From Bacillota bacterium (GTDB lineage: Bacteria; Bacillota; DTU030; DUMP01): 36,824 nt of DNA. Numbering within the stretch: position 1 is the first letter of the stretch; every line of letters starts with the position of its first letter. Where the stretch lies: assembly GCA_012837285.1 (NCBI GenBank), contig DURJ01000054.1, positions 1 through 36,824 of the forward strand. Direction: 5' to 3'. The position numbers were made by a program, and so were the translations under genes. Below the pieces are notes generated by a model, which was given only the letters and a program-made list of their open reading frames with translations, searched no databases and was not told the DNA's origin. Below, in pieces: positions 17,585 through 25,587 of this stretch.

Positions 17585-18172
17585 GTGAATCAGCTTCTGG
17601 ACAAGAGAACCCTGCGCCAGGAAATAATCAAACAGCGCGACGCTCTTAGTGCTTTCGAGCGGGCGCAATTAAGCCTGACGGCGACATACAAGCTACTCGC
17701 TTGGCCGTTGTATCAACAAGCAAAAACAGTTCTTTTGTTTGCCGGTGTACGCTCGGAAATAGACACCAGGTTTTTAACGGAACAATCCCTCCATCTGGGC
17801 AAGCTAGTAGCCATGCCACGTTGTGTGCCCAAGAAGCGAGAGTTATTGTTACTAAAGATTGAATCTTGGCAAGAGCTCCAACCCAGTTACTATGGACTAT
17901 TGGAGCCGAGCTATACAGCAGCAGCTGTTTCACTTTCGGAGCTCGATTTGGTTGTGGTACCGGGTATCGTTTTCTCAGCTGACGGGTATCGGATTGGCTA
18001 TGGGGGTGGTTACTACGACCGCTTGTTGGCTCGGCGCGGGGATATTCCTACCATTGGATTGGCGTTTGAACTGCAGGTGGTGAGGTCGGTTCCACGGGAC
18101 TCTCATGATATTCCGGTGCACTTTCTGGTGACTGAGAAAGGGATCAGAGAGTGCAGAGTTGATCAAGAATAA
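17585..18172 (+). CDS. 5-formyltetrahydrofolate cyclo-ligase
   Basis: This enzyme converts 5-formyl-THF to 5,10-methenyl-THF with ATP, salvaging the folate storage form. The 195-residue length is normal. The family signature GYRIGYGGGYYDRLLA is near residues 136-151, and an N-terminal basic segment (KRTLRQEIIKQRDAL) binds ATP. The start is GTG with AGGTAGGA upstream, seven bases after the tcdA stop. The conserved Arg/Lys and Gly-rich substrate loop are all present. Confidence 0.93.
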   Translation: MNQLLDKRTLRQEIIKQRDALSAFERAQLSLTATYKLLAWPLYQQAKTVLLFAGVRSEIDTRFLTEQSLHLGKLVAMPRCVPKKRELLLLKIESWQELQPSYYGLLEPSYTAAAVSLSELDLVVVPGIVFSADGYRIGYGGGYYDRLLARRGDIPTIGLAFELQVVRSVPRDSHDIPVHFLVTEKGIRECRVDQE

Positions 18173-18194
18173 CGAATGAAGAAAGGAGACACCG

Positions 18195-19241
18195 ATGAAC
18201 GTGGCTCAAAATAGGGCAGATTTTCGCAGTGATACGGTTACTGTGCCTACCCCAGAGATGAGGCAGGCTATGTACGAAGCTAAAGTGGGCGATGATGTTT
18301 ACGGCGAAGATCCAAGCATAAACAGGTTGGAGGAACTAGGGGCCAACCTTTTGGGAAAAGAAGCCGGTTTATTTGTAACTAGTGGGACCCAAGGCAATCT
18401 CATCTCCATACTTACCCACACGGTTCCCGGGCAAGAAATAATTTTAGAGAGCGAAAGCCACGTATTCTACTATGAAGCCGCTGGGGCAGCACTCATTGGT
18501 GGGGTACAGACGCGCACCGTACCGGGAATGAGAGGGGCCATGGATCCAGCTACAGTAGAGGCAGCCATTCGCACTGATAACATTCACTTCCCGTCCACGG
18601 GGCTTATCTTATTGGAGAACACTCACAATCGTGCTGGTGGGGCAGTGGTGCCTATTTCTAACCTGGTATCTTTGGCTGCCATCGGGCAACGATACTCTAT
18701 TCCGCTGCATCTAGACGGAGCTCGTATTTTTAATGCTGCTGCAGCACTAGGAATAAAGGCTAAAGAAATTGCATCGTGGGTTGATTCAGTCTCATTTTGT
18801 CTTTCGAAAGGCTTATGTGCTCCTGTAGGTTCGCTGATTGTGGGTAGAAAAGAATGGATTGCCCGAGCGCGTAAATGGCGGAAACGGTTAGGGGGAGGCA
18901 TGAGGCAGGCAGGAATTTTGGCTGCTGCCGGCATTGTGGCCCTGGAGCAAATGATCGAACGCCTACCCCAGGATCATGACTTGGCCCAGTACTTAGCGGC
19001 AGGCTTAGCTGAGATACCAGGACTAGACGTGATACCGCCGGAGACAAACATTGTTTTGGCCCACATTTCAGACAGTAGATGGAGTGCATCACAACTGCTA
19101 CAGCGGCTGGCAGAAGAAGGGGTTTTGGCTACCGATTTTGGCCCCTCCACTGTTCGTTTTGTCACCCACAAGGATGTGGACCGGGCCGCAGCCGACCGAG
19201 CGGTGTTAATTACAGGAAACATCCTTAAGGGTGATTTTTGA
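18195..19241 (+). CDS. ltaE: Low-specificity L-threonine aldolase
   Basis: This PLP enzyme splits L-threonine or allo-threonine to glycine and acetaldehyde. The 348-residue protein begins with the family signature FRSDTVTVPTPEMR. GDDVYGEDPS and SGTQGN near residue 71 follow. The PLP lysine lies in SFCLSKGLCAPVGS near 205. ATG is preceded by GAAAGGAG. The stop overlaps the rarA start (TGATGA), so it is coupled to rarA. Glycine production beside a folate enzyme fits one-carbon metabolism. Confidence 0.93.
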   Translation: MNVAQNRADFRSDTVTVPTPEMRQAMYEAKVGDDVYGEDPSINRLEELGANLLGKEAGLFVTSGTQGNLISILTHTVPGQEIILESESHVFYYEAAGAALIGGVQTRTVPGMRGAMDPATVEAAIRTDNIHFPSTGLILLENTHNRAGGAVVPISNLVSLAAIGQRYSIPLHLDGARIFNAAAALGIKAKEIASWVDSVSFCLSKGLCAPVGSLIVGRKEWIARARKWRKRLGGGMRQAGILAAAGIVALEQMIERLPQDHDLAQYLAAGLAEIPGLDVIPPETNIVLAHISDSRWSASQLLQRLAEEGVLATDFGPSTVRFVTHKDVDRAAADRAVLITGNILKGDF

Positions 19242-20548
19242 TGACCGGAGAAACTCTATTTTCAGCCATGAACAGAGCAAGGGTTCCGTTGGCCGAGAGA
19301 ATGCGTCCTCGATCGGTGGCAGAATTTGTGGGTCAGGAAGAAGCGTTGGCTTTTGGTTCCCCCCTAAAGATAGCGCTGGACAAGGGCCACTTGGTTTCCC
19401 AGGTTCTTTGGGGACCCCCGGGTTGCGGCAAAACTACCATAGCCCGGTTGCTGGCCAGAGATACACGGGCACATTTCTACTCCTTAAGTGCGGTATCAGC
19501 CGGTGTAGCTGATGTGCGACAGGCCGTACAGCAGGCTAGAGAGCGCTTACACACTTTTGGTCAGCGAACGGTGTTATTTTTGGACGAGATTCATCGCTTC
19601 AATCGAACCCAACAAGATGCCCTTCTTCCTCACTTGGAAGAGGGGCTCCTTATCCTTGTTGGAGCCACGACAGAGAACCCCTATTACAGCCTTACTCCAC
19701 CACTGCTTTCCCGCTGTCGAGTTATCCTGCTACACCCGCTGACCTTGGAGAACATTAAGACCATTGTCAGGAATGCATTGACTGATAAAGAACGAGGCTT
19801 AGGCGCTCAAGAATTATTTCTTACCGACGAAGGAGCCGAAGCGATTGCCCTCCTGTCGTCGGGCGATGCTCGGTCCGCCCTCAACCTCTTGGAACAAGCG
19901 GCTCTTGTTTGTGCGGACAGAGGGGAAGCGATTACTCTGGATCTGGTGCAGCAGGTAGCTGGGAAGATCTTACCTTACGACAGTAAAGGCGATTACCATT
20001 ATGATACTGTTTCGGCTTTTATCAAGAGTCTGCGGGGCAGCGACCCTGATGCAGCCTTGTATTGGTTGGCCCGCATGTTAAGAGCCGGGGAGGATCCTCG
20101 CTTTATTGCCCGACGGCTGGTTATTGCTGCCGCTGAAGATGTGGGCAATGCCGATCCTCAGGCGCTGAAAGTGGCCGTTGCGGCAGCACAAGCCCTGGAA
20201 TTGATTGGCCTGCCTGAAGGACAGATTCCTCTGGCCCAAGCTACTGTTTACGTAGCGGCGGCACCCAAGAGCAATGCCAGTTATGTGGCTTTGAATAGAG
20301 CTTTCGCTGATGTGGATAACCTACCTATTGAGCCAATTCCGCTCCACCTTAGGAACCGGTCTACTCGTGAAGCCCAAGATTCTGGTATCAGTGTAGATTA
20401 TGAATACCCTCACGATTATCCCGGTAATTTCATACGGCAAGATTATCGACCACCAGCGGTTGCCGACAGAATTTATTATCAGCCGACAGAGAACGGCGCT
20501 GAGAAAGACATTAGAGACCGGCTCAAACACTGGTGGCAGCAGGGTTGA
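19241..20548 (+). CDS. rarA: Replication-associated recombination protein RarA (MgsA)
   Basis: This clamp-loader-like AAA+ ATPase acts at stalled replication forks. Walker A GPPGCGKTT lies near residues 59-67, and Walker B FLDEIHRFNRTQQDALLP near 112. The sensor region GATTENP and the C-terminal tetramerisation domain (AAEDVGNADPQAL, YVAAAPKSNA) are typical. It is 435 residues from ATG 19241; the TTG three bases earlier is not needed. It overlaps ltaE by one base and precedes the IscR-like regulator, as in many Bacillota. Confidence 0.95.
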   Translation: MTGETLFSAMNRARVPLAERMRPRSVAEFVGQEEALAFGSPLKIALDKGHLVSQVLWGPPGCGKTTIARLLARDTRAHFYSLSAVSAGVADVRQAVQQARERLHTFGQRTVLFLDEIHRFNRTQQDALLPHLEEGLLILVGATTENPYYSLTPPLLSRCRVILLHPLTLENIKTIVRNALTDKERGLGAQELFLTDEGAEAIALLSSGDARSALNLLEQAALVCADRGEAITLDLVQQVAGKILPYDSKGDYHYDTVSAFIKSLRGSDPDAALYWLARMLRAGEDPRFIARRLVIAAAEDVGNADPQALKVAVAAAQALELIGLPEGQIPLAQATVYVAAAPKSNASYVALNRAFADVDNLPIEPIPLHLRNRSTREAQDSGISVDYEYPHDYPGNFIRQDYRPPAVADRIYYQPTENGAEKDIRDRLKHWWQQG

Positions 20549-20558
20549 GTTTTACCCC

Positions 20559-20620
20559 TTGACAACCCCAGGGGACTGTGCTATGTTAAAACCAAGCAAT
20601 CCTAGTGAATTACTAGGGAT
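20559..20620 (+). promoter_or_regulatory. Promoter and palindromic operator of the Rrf2-nifS-nifU-mnmA operon
   Basis: TTGACA (20559-20564) and TATGTT (20582-20587) are 17 bases apart. Just downstream, around the expected start of transcription, is the palindrome CCTAGT-GAATT-ACTAGG (20601-20617). It extends to AAT on the left and GATT on the right with one extra G. Its place predicts autoregulation by the Rrf2-family protein encoded immediately after. Confidence 0.6.
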
Positions 20621-20636
20621 TAAGGAGAGAGGGATT

Positions 20637-21092
20637 GTGAGACTGTCCACCAAAGGTCGTTACGGCATGCGGGCAATGCTAGCTTTAGCCCGTCGTTACG
20701 GCGAAGGGCCAGTGCCGCTGAAAGAAGTGGCCGAGACCGAGAGCCTGTCGGAATCGTATCTCGAGCAGCTAGTGAGCGAACTGCGAAAAGCAGGACTGAT
20801 TCGCAGTGTTCGGGGCGCACAGGGTGGTTATTACCTAGCGAAAGAGCCATCCATTATCACTGCCGGAGATATTATCCGTGTGCTAGAAGGACCTATTGGG
20901 CCAGTACAGTGTGTAGTCGATCTTCCAGGTATAGACATATGTGACTGTGCTGAATCTTGTGTGGAACGCTTACTTTGGCAGCGGTTGCGCGACAGTATGG
21001 CTCAAGTGTTAGATAGCATTACCCTGGCTGACTTGATGGCCGAGGAGAAGAAGCTTGGCCCCATACAGGATACCGGAGACAGAAGTTGTTAG
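20637..21092 (+). CDS. iscR: Rrf2-family regulator, IscR-like
   Basis: This 151-residue transcription factor begins MRLSTKGRYGMRAML, the Rrf2 signature. A winged helix follows, with SESYLEQLVSELRKAGLI near 38-55 and RGAQGGYYLA near 59-68. C92, C102, C104 and C108 lie in the segment where IscR holds a [2Fe-2S] cluster, so it probably senses Fe-S status. The frame is open from 20400, but GTG 20637 has AAGGAGAG upstream and matches the family N terminus. It heads nifS, nifU and mnmA; a palindrome in its own leader is the likely target. A CymR-type cysteine regulator is the alternative, but CymR lacks these cysteines. Confidence 0.88.
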   Translation: MRLSTKGRYGMRAMLALARRYGEGPVPLKEVAETESLSESYLEQLVSELRKAGLIRSVRGAQGGYYLAKEPSIITAGDIIRVLEGPIGPVQCVVDLPGIDICDCAESCVERLLWQRLRDSMAQVLDSITLADLMAEEKKLGPIQDTGDRSC

Positions 21093-21125
21093 TTCAGTAT
21101 CTAGAAGCGAAAGGAGAAAAGTGTT

Positions 21126-22310
21126 ATGCGTCGCGTGTACCTAGATCACGCAGCAACTACGGCTGTGCATCCTAAGGTTTTAGAGACAATGCTGCCTTAT
21201 CTTCAGAATCAATTTGGTAATCCTTCCAGTATTTACAGCTGGGGTCGGGAAGCTAAAGCTGCCACAGAAAACGCTCGAGCTCAAGTAGCAGCTTTGATTA
21301 ACGCTGAACCAACCGAGATTGTTCTTACCAGCGGTGGCACTGAAGCGGATAATTTCGCTCTGACCGGAGTTGCTGCTGCTTTGGGTCAGCGCGGACGACA
21401 CATTATAACATCGACAATTGAACATCATGCCATACTACACACGGCGGAGGAACTGGAACGAAACGGATTCCAAGTCACTTATCTGCCGGTAGATGCCGAT
21501 GGCCTGGTCGACCCCGAAACGTTAAAACAGGCACTGACGCCAGAGACAATCTTGGTTAGCATCATGTTTGCCAACAATGAGATTGGTACCATCGAGCCCA
21601 TTGCCGAGCTGGCACAGATTACCAAGGAACACGGTGCCCTGTTCCATACCGATGCTGTGCAAGCGGTTGGAAATATTCCCATCGACGTGAAGGAACTGGG
21701 TGTAGATCTTCTGTCCCTGTCCGGGCACAAGGTATATGGGCCGAAAGGTATCGGGGCGTTGTATGTACGGCGAGGAACTAAGATTAGACCTCTTATTCAC
21801 GGTGGGGCCCAAGAGCGCAAGTTCAGGGCCGGCACTGAGAACGTGCCCGGTATTGTGGGGCTGGGTAAAGCGGCTGAACTGGCCAAGCTTGAGCTACCGG
21901 AGCGGCGAGCGCACCTTACCGGGCTCCGTGACTATCTTATCGACGGTGTTCTTAGCTCGATTGATTATGTGCGGCTTAACGGCCATCGGACTCTGCGCTT
22001 ACCGGGAAACGCCAATTTCTCGTTTGAGTTTGTGGAAGGCGAGTCCCTACTTCTGAGCTTGGATTTAGCGGGCATTGCCGCCTCCAGCGGCAGCGCTTGC
22101 ACTTCTGGTTCGCTGGATCCTTCCCATGTTCTCTTGGCTATCGGACTCCCGCACGAAGTTGCGCATGGTTCCCTCCGGCTTACCATCGGCCGCGAGAATA
22201 CTAAAGAAGATATGGATCTTGTCCTATCGGTTCTGCCTAACATTGTTAGACGTCTGCGTGCCATGTCACCGCTGGCACCTGAAGGAGAGGGATTGAGCTA
22301 TGTACACTGA
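21126..22310 (+). CDS. nifS: Cysteine desulfurase NifS/IscS-type
   Basis: This PLP enzyme takes sulfur from cysteine for Fe-S clusters and tRNA thiolation. The 394-residue protein starts VYLDHAATT. The PLP lysine K202 is in LSGHKVYGPKG, and the persulfide cysteine C325 is in SGSACTSG. ATG has AAAGGAG upstream. The 3' end overlaps nifU by 11 bases. With NifU and MnmA it forms a complete route from cysteine to scaffold and to 2-thiouridine. Confidence 0.95.
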   Translation: MRRVYLDHAATTAVHPKVLETMLPYLQNQFGNPSSIYSWGREAKAATENARAQVAALINAEPTEIVLTSGGTEADNFALTGVAAALGQRGRHIITSTIEHHAILHTAEELERNGFQVTYLPVDADGLVDPETLKQALTPETILVSIMFANNEIGTIEPIAELAQITKEHGALFHTDAVQAVGNIPIDVKELGVDLLSLSGHKVYGPKGIGALYVRRGTKIRPLIHGGAQERKFRAGTENVPGIVGLGKAAELAKLELPERRAHLTGLRDYLIDGVLSSIDYVRLNGHRTLRLPGNANFSFEFVEGESLLLSLDLAGIAASSGSACTSGSLDPSHVLLAIGLPHEVAHGSLRLTIGRENTKEDMDLVLSVLPNIVRRLRAMSPLAPEGEGLSYVH

Positions 22311-22668
22311 GAAAGTTATGGATCATTTTACGCACCCGCGCAATGTAGGAGAGATAGATAACCCAGATGGTGTAGGGCAAGTGGGCAACCCAGTATGTGG
22401 GGATATTATGAAAATATCTCTTCGCATCAAAGACGATCGGATCGAAGATATTAAGTTTAAGACTTTTGGTTGTGGAGCTGCCATTGCCACCTCTAGCATG
22501 GTAACCGAGCTGGTGAAGGGCAAAACCGTGGAGGAAGCGATTAAAATCAGTAACCAAACAGTAGCGGAAGCATTGGGTGGGTTGCCTTGTCAAAAAATGC
22601 ATTGCTCTAACTTGGCTGCCGATGCATTGCATGCCGCTATTGCTGATTATAAAGAGAAGCACAAATAA
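22300..22668 (+). CDS. nifU: Fe-S scaffold protein NifU/IscU
   Basis: This 122-residue scaffold assembles [2Fe-2S]/[4Fe-4S] clusters. The three conserved cysteines are visible in NPVCGD, TFGCGAA and LPCQKMHC. The N terminus YTEKVMDHFTHPRNVGEI is the IscU/NifU signature. The residue after the first Cys-Gly is Asp, as expected. It lacks the extra C-terminal domains of long NifU. The start overlaps nifS and has GGAGAGGG at 22284-22291. mnmA follows within 15 bases. Confidence 0.95.
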   Translation: MYTEKVMDHFTHPRNVGEIDNPDGVGQVGNPVCGDIMKISLRIKDDRIEDIKFKTFGCGAAIATSSMVTELVKGKTVEEAIKISNQTVAEALGGLPCQKMHCSNLAADALHAAIADYKEKHK

Positions 22669-22682
22669 GTAGGTGATGTTTT

Positions 22683-23768
22683 ATGGCACGCCAGCGTGTA
22701 GTGGCGGCCATGAGCGGTGGCGTAGATTCCTCTATTGCGGCGGCACTGCTTAAGCAACAAGGGTACGAAGTTATTGGGATTACGATGAAGATTTGGACTA
22801 AGCCCGTAGCTGGTCTTAACGGGGAACAGTCCGGGAGCTGTTGCTCAGTGAGCGCCATAGGTGATGCGCGATCTGTGGCCGATAAGCTCCAGATACCCCA
22901 CTATGTGCTTGACTTCAGGGAGCAGTTTCAACGCGAAGTTGTAGATTATTTTTGTCGGGAGTATGCTTTCGGACGCACGCCGAACCCGTGTATTGTCTGC
23001 AATAGGCAGCTGAAGTTTCGATACCTGTTGGACAAGGCGCTTAGCCTAGGTGCGGCGTATGTGGCCACAGGGCACTACGCACGCCTAAGGCACGATTCGG
23101 ACCGCAATCGGTTCGTACTGCTGGCCGCTAAGGACAAGGGCAAAGACCAAAGTTATGCTCTTTATGGTCTGAACCAGTATCAATTGGCACACACATTGTT
23201 TCCACTGGGCGAGCTGACCAAGGAAGAAACCAGAGCGATGGCGAGCCATCTGAACTTAGCGGTGGCTCGGAAAAAGGATAGTCAAGAAATATGTTTTGTG
23301 TCTGATGATGATTATCGTGGTTTCCTAAGAAACCGCATACCAACAGCAATAAAACCAGGCTTTTTTTTCGATACAAAGGGACAAGTGCTGGGAGAACACC
23401 AAGGACTGCCATTTTACACTGTAGGCCAGCGCCGACACCTAGGGATAGCTTCTTCCAAACGCTTGTATGTTGTTGACATTGATCCGAAACGAAACGCCGT
23501 TATTTTAGGCGAGGAAAAGGAATTGTGGCGTTCACAAATACAGGTGGAGAAAGTCAACTGGACCAGCATTCCTCCGCCCGGGGATCCGGTCGATGCCATG
23601 GTACGAGTACGCTACCGTGGTACGCCTTACCGGGCACGGGTATTACCGGAAGGCGAGTTTGCTGCTAAGGTAAAGTTCTTGGAACCGGCCCGAGCCCCTG
23701 CTCCAGGCCAGGCGGCAGTTTTTTATGACAATGAGGAAGTTCTCGGTGGCGGCATCATCGTCAAGTAG
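22683..23768 (+). CDS. mnmA: tRNA-specific 2-thiouridylase MnmA
   Basis: MnmA thiolates U34 of Lys, Glu and Gln tRNAs with sulfur from a cysteine desulfurase. The 361-residue length is normal. The PP-loop SGGVDSS is at 11-17. The catalytic pair is C103 (in RTPNPCIVCN) and C204 (in SQEICFV). The C-terminal barrel, with GQRRHLGIA, is typical. The start is ATG with a modest GTAGGTGA ribosome site. It is the last gene of the nifS operon and its stop runs into a strong terminator. Confidence 0.96.
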   Translation: MARQRVVAAMSGGVDSSIAAALLKQQGYEVIGITMKIWTKPVAGLNGEQSGSCCSVSAIGDARSVADKLQIPHYVLDFREQFQREVVDYFCREYAFGRTPNPCIVCNRQLKFRYLLDKALSLGAAYVATGHYARLRHDSDRNRFVLLAAKDKGKDQSYALYGLNQYQLAHTLFPLGELTKEETRAMASHLNLAVARKKDSQEICFVSDDDYRGFLRNRIPTAIKPGFFFDTKGQVLGEHQGLPFYTVGQRRHLGIASSKRLYVVDIDPKRNAVILGEEKELWRSQIQVEKVNWTSIPPPGDPVDAMVRVRYRGTPYRARVLPEGEFAAKVKFLEPARAPAPGQAAVFYDNEEVLGGGIIVK

Positions 23769-23807
23769 GGATTTGTTGTCTCAGAACAACAAATCCCTGC
23801 TTTTGTT
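23768..23807 (+). terminator. Intrinsic terminator after mnmA
   Basis: The 12-bp stem GGGATTTGTTGT (23768-23779) / ACAACAAATCCC (23786-23797) has a six-base loop and is followed by TGCTTTTGTTT. Its first base is the last base of the mnmA stop codon. It closes the Fe-S/tRNA-thiolation operon. Confidence 0.85.
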
Positions 23808-23864
23808 TGGAACGGACATCTCCGGGACATACTAGAGGCAAGAACCAGACAAGGAGGAGAGACG

Positions 23865-24047
23865 GTGTCCGCTCGTTGGTCCTGTCCCGTGTGCGGTGAG
23901 CGTCATGTAGGCCGCGTGGGTACGAATCAATACTATTGCCGCAACTGTTGCTTAGAGTTTATGCCTACAGAAGAGGGCTATTTGGTCTACGAAGTGCAAG
24001 ATGACGGCTCACTTTCCGCTTGGGAAGATACCATCATTGGCAGCTGA
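23865..24047 (+). CDS. Small zinc-ribbon protein
   Basis: This 60-residue protein has CPVC at residues 7-10 and CRNC at about 26-29, plus a further Cys. That is a one-finger zinc-ribbon pattern, followed by an acidic tail. GTG start with a strong AAGGAGGAG site. No enzyme motif; the function is unknown. It lies 14 bases before a small membrane protein and the AI-2E permease and is probably co-transcribed with them. Confidence 0.75.
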   Translation: MSARWSCPVCGERHVGRVGTNQYYCRNCCLEFMPTEEGYLVYEVQDDGSLSAWEDTIIGS

Positions 24048-24060
24048 AGGGGGTATCTTG

Positions 24061-24243
24061 GTGAGACGAAGTAGGTTTTGGCCCGGTTTACTGATGGGCG
24101 GGCTCTTGGGAGGAATAATTGGACTCGCTTCCTATCCTAACCTTAAGCCGGAGACAAAAGGCCGAATCATACAGGCTCATCAGAAGATGGGCCGGGCTAA
24201 GACGGTAATGACAGACCTATGGCGCAGAATGGTTAGAGATTAG
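24061..24243 (+). CDS. Small YtxH-like membrane protein
   Basis: This 60-residue protein has one glycine-rich membrane helix (GLLMGGLLGGIIGLASY, about 9-25) and a basic cytoplasmic tail, the layout of YtxH-type proteins. A longer frame opens at ATG 24001, but that codon lies inside the preceding gene without a ribosome site. GTG 24061 has AAGGGGG seven bases upstream. The function is unknown. The stop is one base before the AI-2E permease start. Confidence 0.65.
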   Translation: MRRSRFWPGLLMGGLLGGIIGLASYPNLKPETKGRIIQAHQKMGRAKTVMTDLWRRMVRD

Positions 24244-24244
24244 T

Positions 24245-25294
24245 ATGTTTGGTCGGTTGTGGCGCACGCGCTTGCTTTTTCTTCTAGGCCTGGTGTTGCT
24301 AGGCCTTTTTCTCTTCGTTGTGCGCGCGGCCATAGTCCCTTTTATTTATGCTTCGGTGCTGACATATCTTTTGGTACCGCTGGTAGATCAACTGCAACGC
24401 CGAGGTGCCAGCCGGGTTACAGCGATATTATTCTCATATGCTGCTGTGGCAGCCTTGTTGGCGCTGCTAGTGCTAGGTGTGGTACCGCTGACCATGACCG
24501 AATTAGATGCCTTTGCCAACATGGTTCCCAACTACACCCAAGAAGTCACTTCCCGCCTTAATGAAATACAGCGTTTGTATTCTAGGGTGGCTTTGCCAGC
24601 CGGTTTGCGCCAAGTAATAGATGAGACCATTGTTCGAGTCGAGACTACTTTGCTCAGCTATGTGCGCTCGGTGGCAGAATTTATTGTCGCCTTATTCTCC
24701 CATGCACTAGCGATAATTATCGCTCCTATTCTGGCTTTTTACATGCTGCGCGATCTGTCCCTTATCAAAAGTACTTTTTTGGCCTTTTTTCCCGCCAGTG
24801 CAAATGGAGACATTGGCTACTTGTCACGAGAGCTGAATGTTGTGTTTAGCGGATTCATCCGGGGGCATCTCTTGGTTTCGCTGATCGTTGGCGTTCTTTC
24901 TTTCTTGGGACTGACTTTGCTCCGGGTGGATTTCGCTTTGCTGATCGGAATTGTGGCCGGTATCTTCGACGTTATTCCTTATTTTGGTCCGGTAATAGGG
25001 GCGCTGCCGGCCATTATCATCGCTTTACTGGAGTCACCGGCCAAAGCCTTATATGTGGCAGTCCTGTTTGTGGTGATTCACCAGTTGGAAAGCACAATTA
25101 TTTCGCCCAAGATTTTAGGAGAACGGGTGGGCCTATATCCCCTCACGGTTATTTTTGCCCTCTTAGTGGGGGGACAGCTGGCAGGTATTGTAGGTGTGTT
25201 GCTGGCGGTGCCCCTTACAGCGGGACTGAAGGTTTTCCTCTGTTTCTGGCGCGAAAGGAACCGATGGCCTTTTCAAAAAGTTGACAGGAACTAG
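24245..25294 (+). CDS. AI-2E family transporter (YrrI-type permease)
   Basis: This 349-residue polytopic membrane protein of the AI-2E/PerM family has about seven to eight hydrophobic segments. The family signatures IIAPILAFYMLRDL (near 157) and GIFDVIPYFGPVIGALPAII (near 239) are present. Members export autoinducer-2, act as Na+/H+ antiporters or have unknown cargo. The position before alaS matches yrrI in Bacillus. The ribosome site is weak, suggesting coupling to the upstream small gene. The alaS promoter begins within its last 14 bases. Confidence 0.9.
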   Translation: MFGRLWRTRLLFLLGLVLLGLFLFVVRAAIVPFIYASVLTYLLVPLVDQLQRRGASRVTAILFSYAAVAALLALLVLGVVPLTMTELDAFANMVPNYTQEVTSRLNEIQRLYSRVALPAGLRQVIDETIVRVETTLLSYVRSVAEFIVALFSHALAIIIAPILAFYMLRDLSLIKSTFLAFFPASANGDIGYLSRELNVVFSGFIRGHLLVSLIVGVLSFLGLTLLRVDFALLIGIVAGIFDVIPYFGPVIGALPAIIIALLESPAKALYVAVLFVVIHQLESTIISPKILGERVGLYPLTVIFALLVGGQLAGIVGVLLAVPLTAGLKVFLCFWRERNRWPFQKVDRN

Positions 25295-25309
25295 AGTCTG
25301 CTTTATAAT
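25281..25309 (+). promoter_or_regulatory. Consensus sigma-A promoter of the alaS leader
   Basis: TTGACA (25281-25286), 17 bases, then TATAAT (25304-25309): both hexamers match the consensus exactly. The -35 box lies within the end of the permease gene. RNA should begin near 25316. Confidence 0.9.
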
Positions 25310-25316
25310 AAGGACC

Positions 25317-25556
25317 AATGAAAGAAAAGCGAGGAAGGAAAAAGTACCTTTAGTCTTTCTCTAAGCGAGGGAACCCTTAGGGTGGAAGGTTCCTAGGGTG
25401 TCTAAAGGGAAGGCCGTTCCTGAGCTGGGCGTGAAGAGCGCTCCCGGTGGGCACCGTTAACACTTCTGTGCAGTTTAGCACCTTCTGAGGCTACATGGTA
25501 GCAAATCAGGGTGGTACCACGAGAGGAACCCTCGTCCCTGCGACGGGGGTTATTTG
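25317..25556 (+). promoter_or_regulatory. T-box riboswitch leader of alaS, specifier GCC (Ala)
   Basis: This is a tRNA-Ala-sensing attenuator. The T-box AGGGTGGTACCACG is at 25508-25521. The terminator AACCCTCGTC (25527-25536) / GACGGGGGTT (25542-25551) has one wobble pair. Stem I has lower helix GGAA (25337-25340) / TTCC (25417-25420), the AGTA motif at 25343-25346 and upper helix CCTTTAG (25347-25353) / CTAAAGG (25402-25408). The eight-base 3' loop contains specifier GCC at 25413-25415, an alanine codon. The variable T-box base U pairs with A73 of tRNA-Ala. Specifier, T-box base and downstream gene all agree. Confidence 0.92.
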
Positions 25557-25587
25557 TGCTTAAAACCATTATGAAGGGGTGAAGGCA

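Noticed and set aside
20400-20636. 79-residue N-terminal extension of the IscR-like regulator
   Set aside because: It overlaps rarA, spans the promoter and operator, and the family N terminus with a good ribosome site starts at 20637.
24001-24060. 20-residue N-terminal extension of the small YtxH-like protein
   Set aside because: It lies inside the zinc-ribbon gene without a ribosome site, while GTG 24061 has AAGGGGG at normal spacing.
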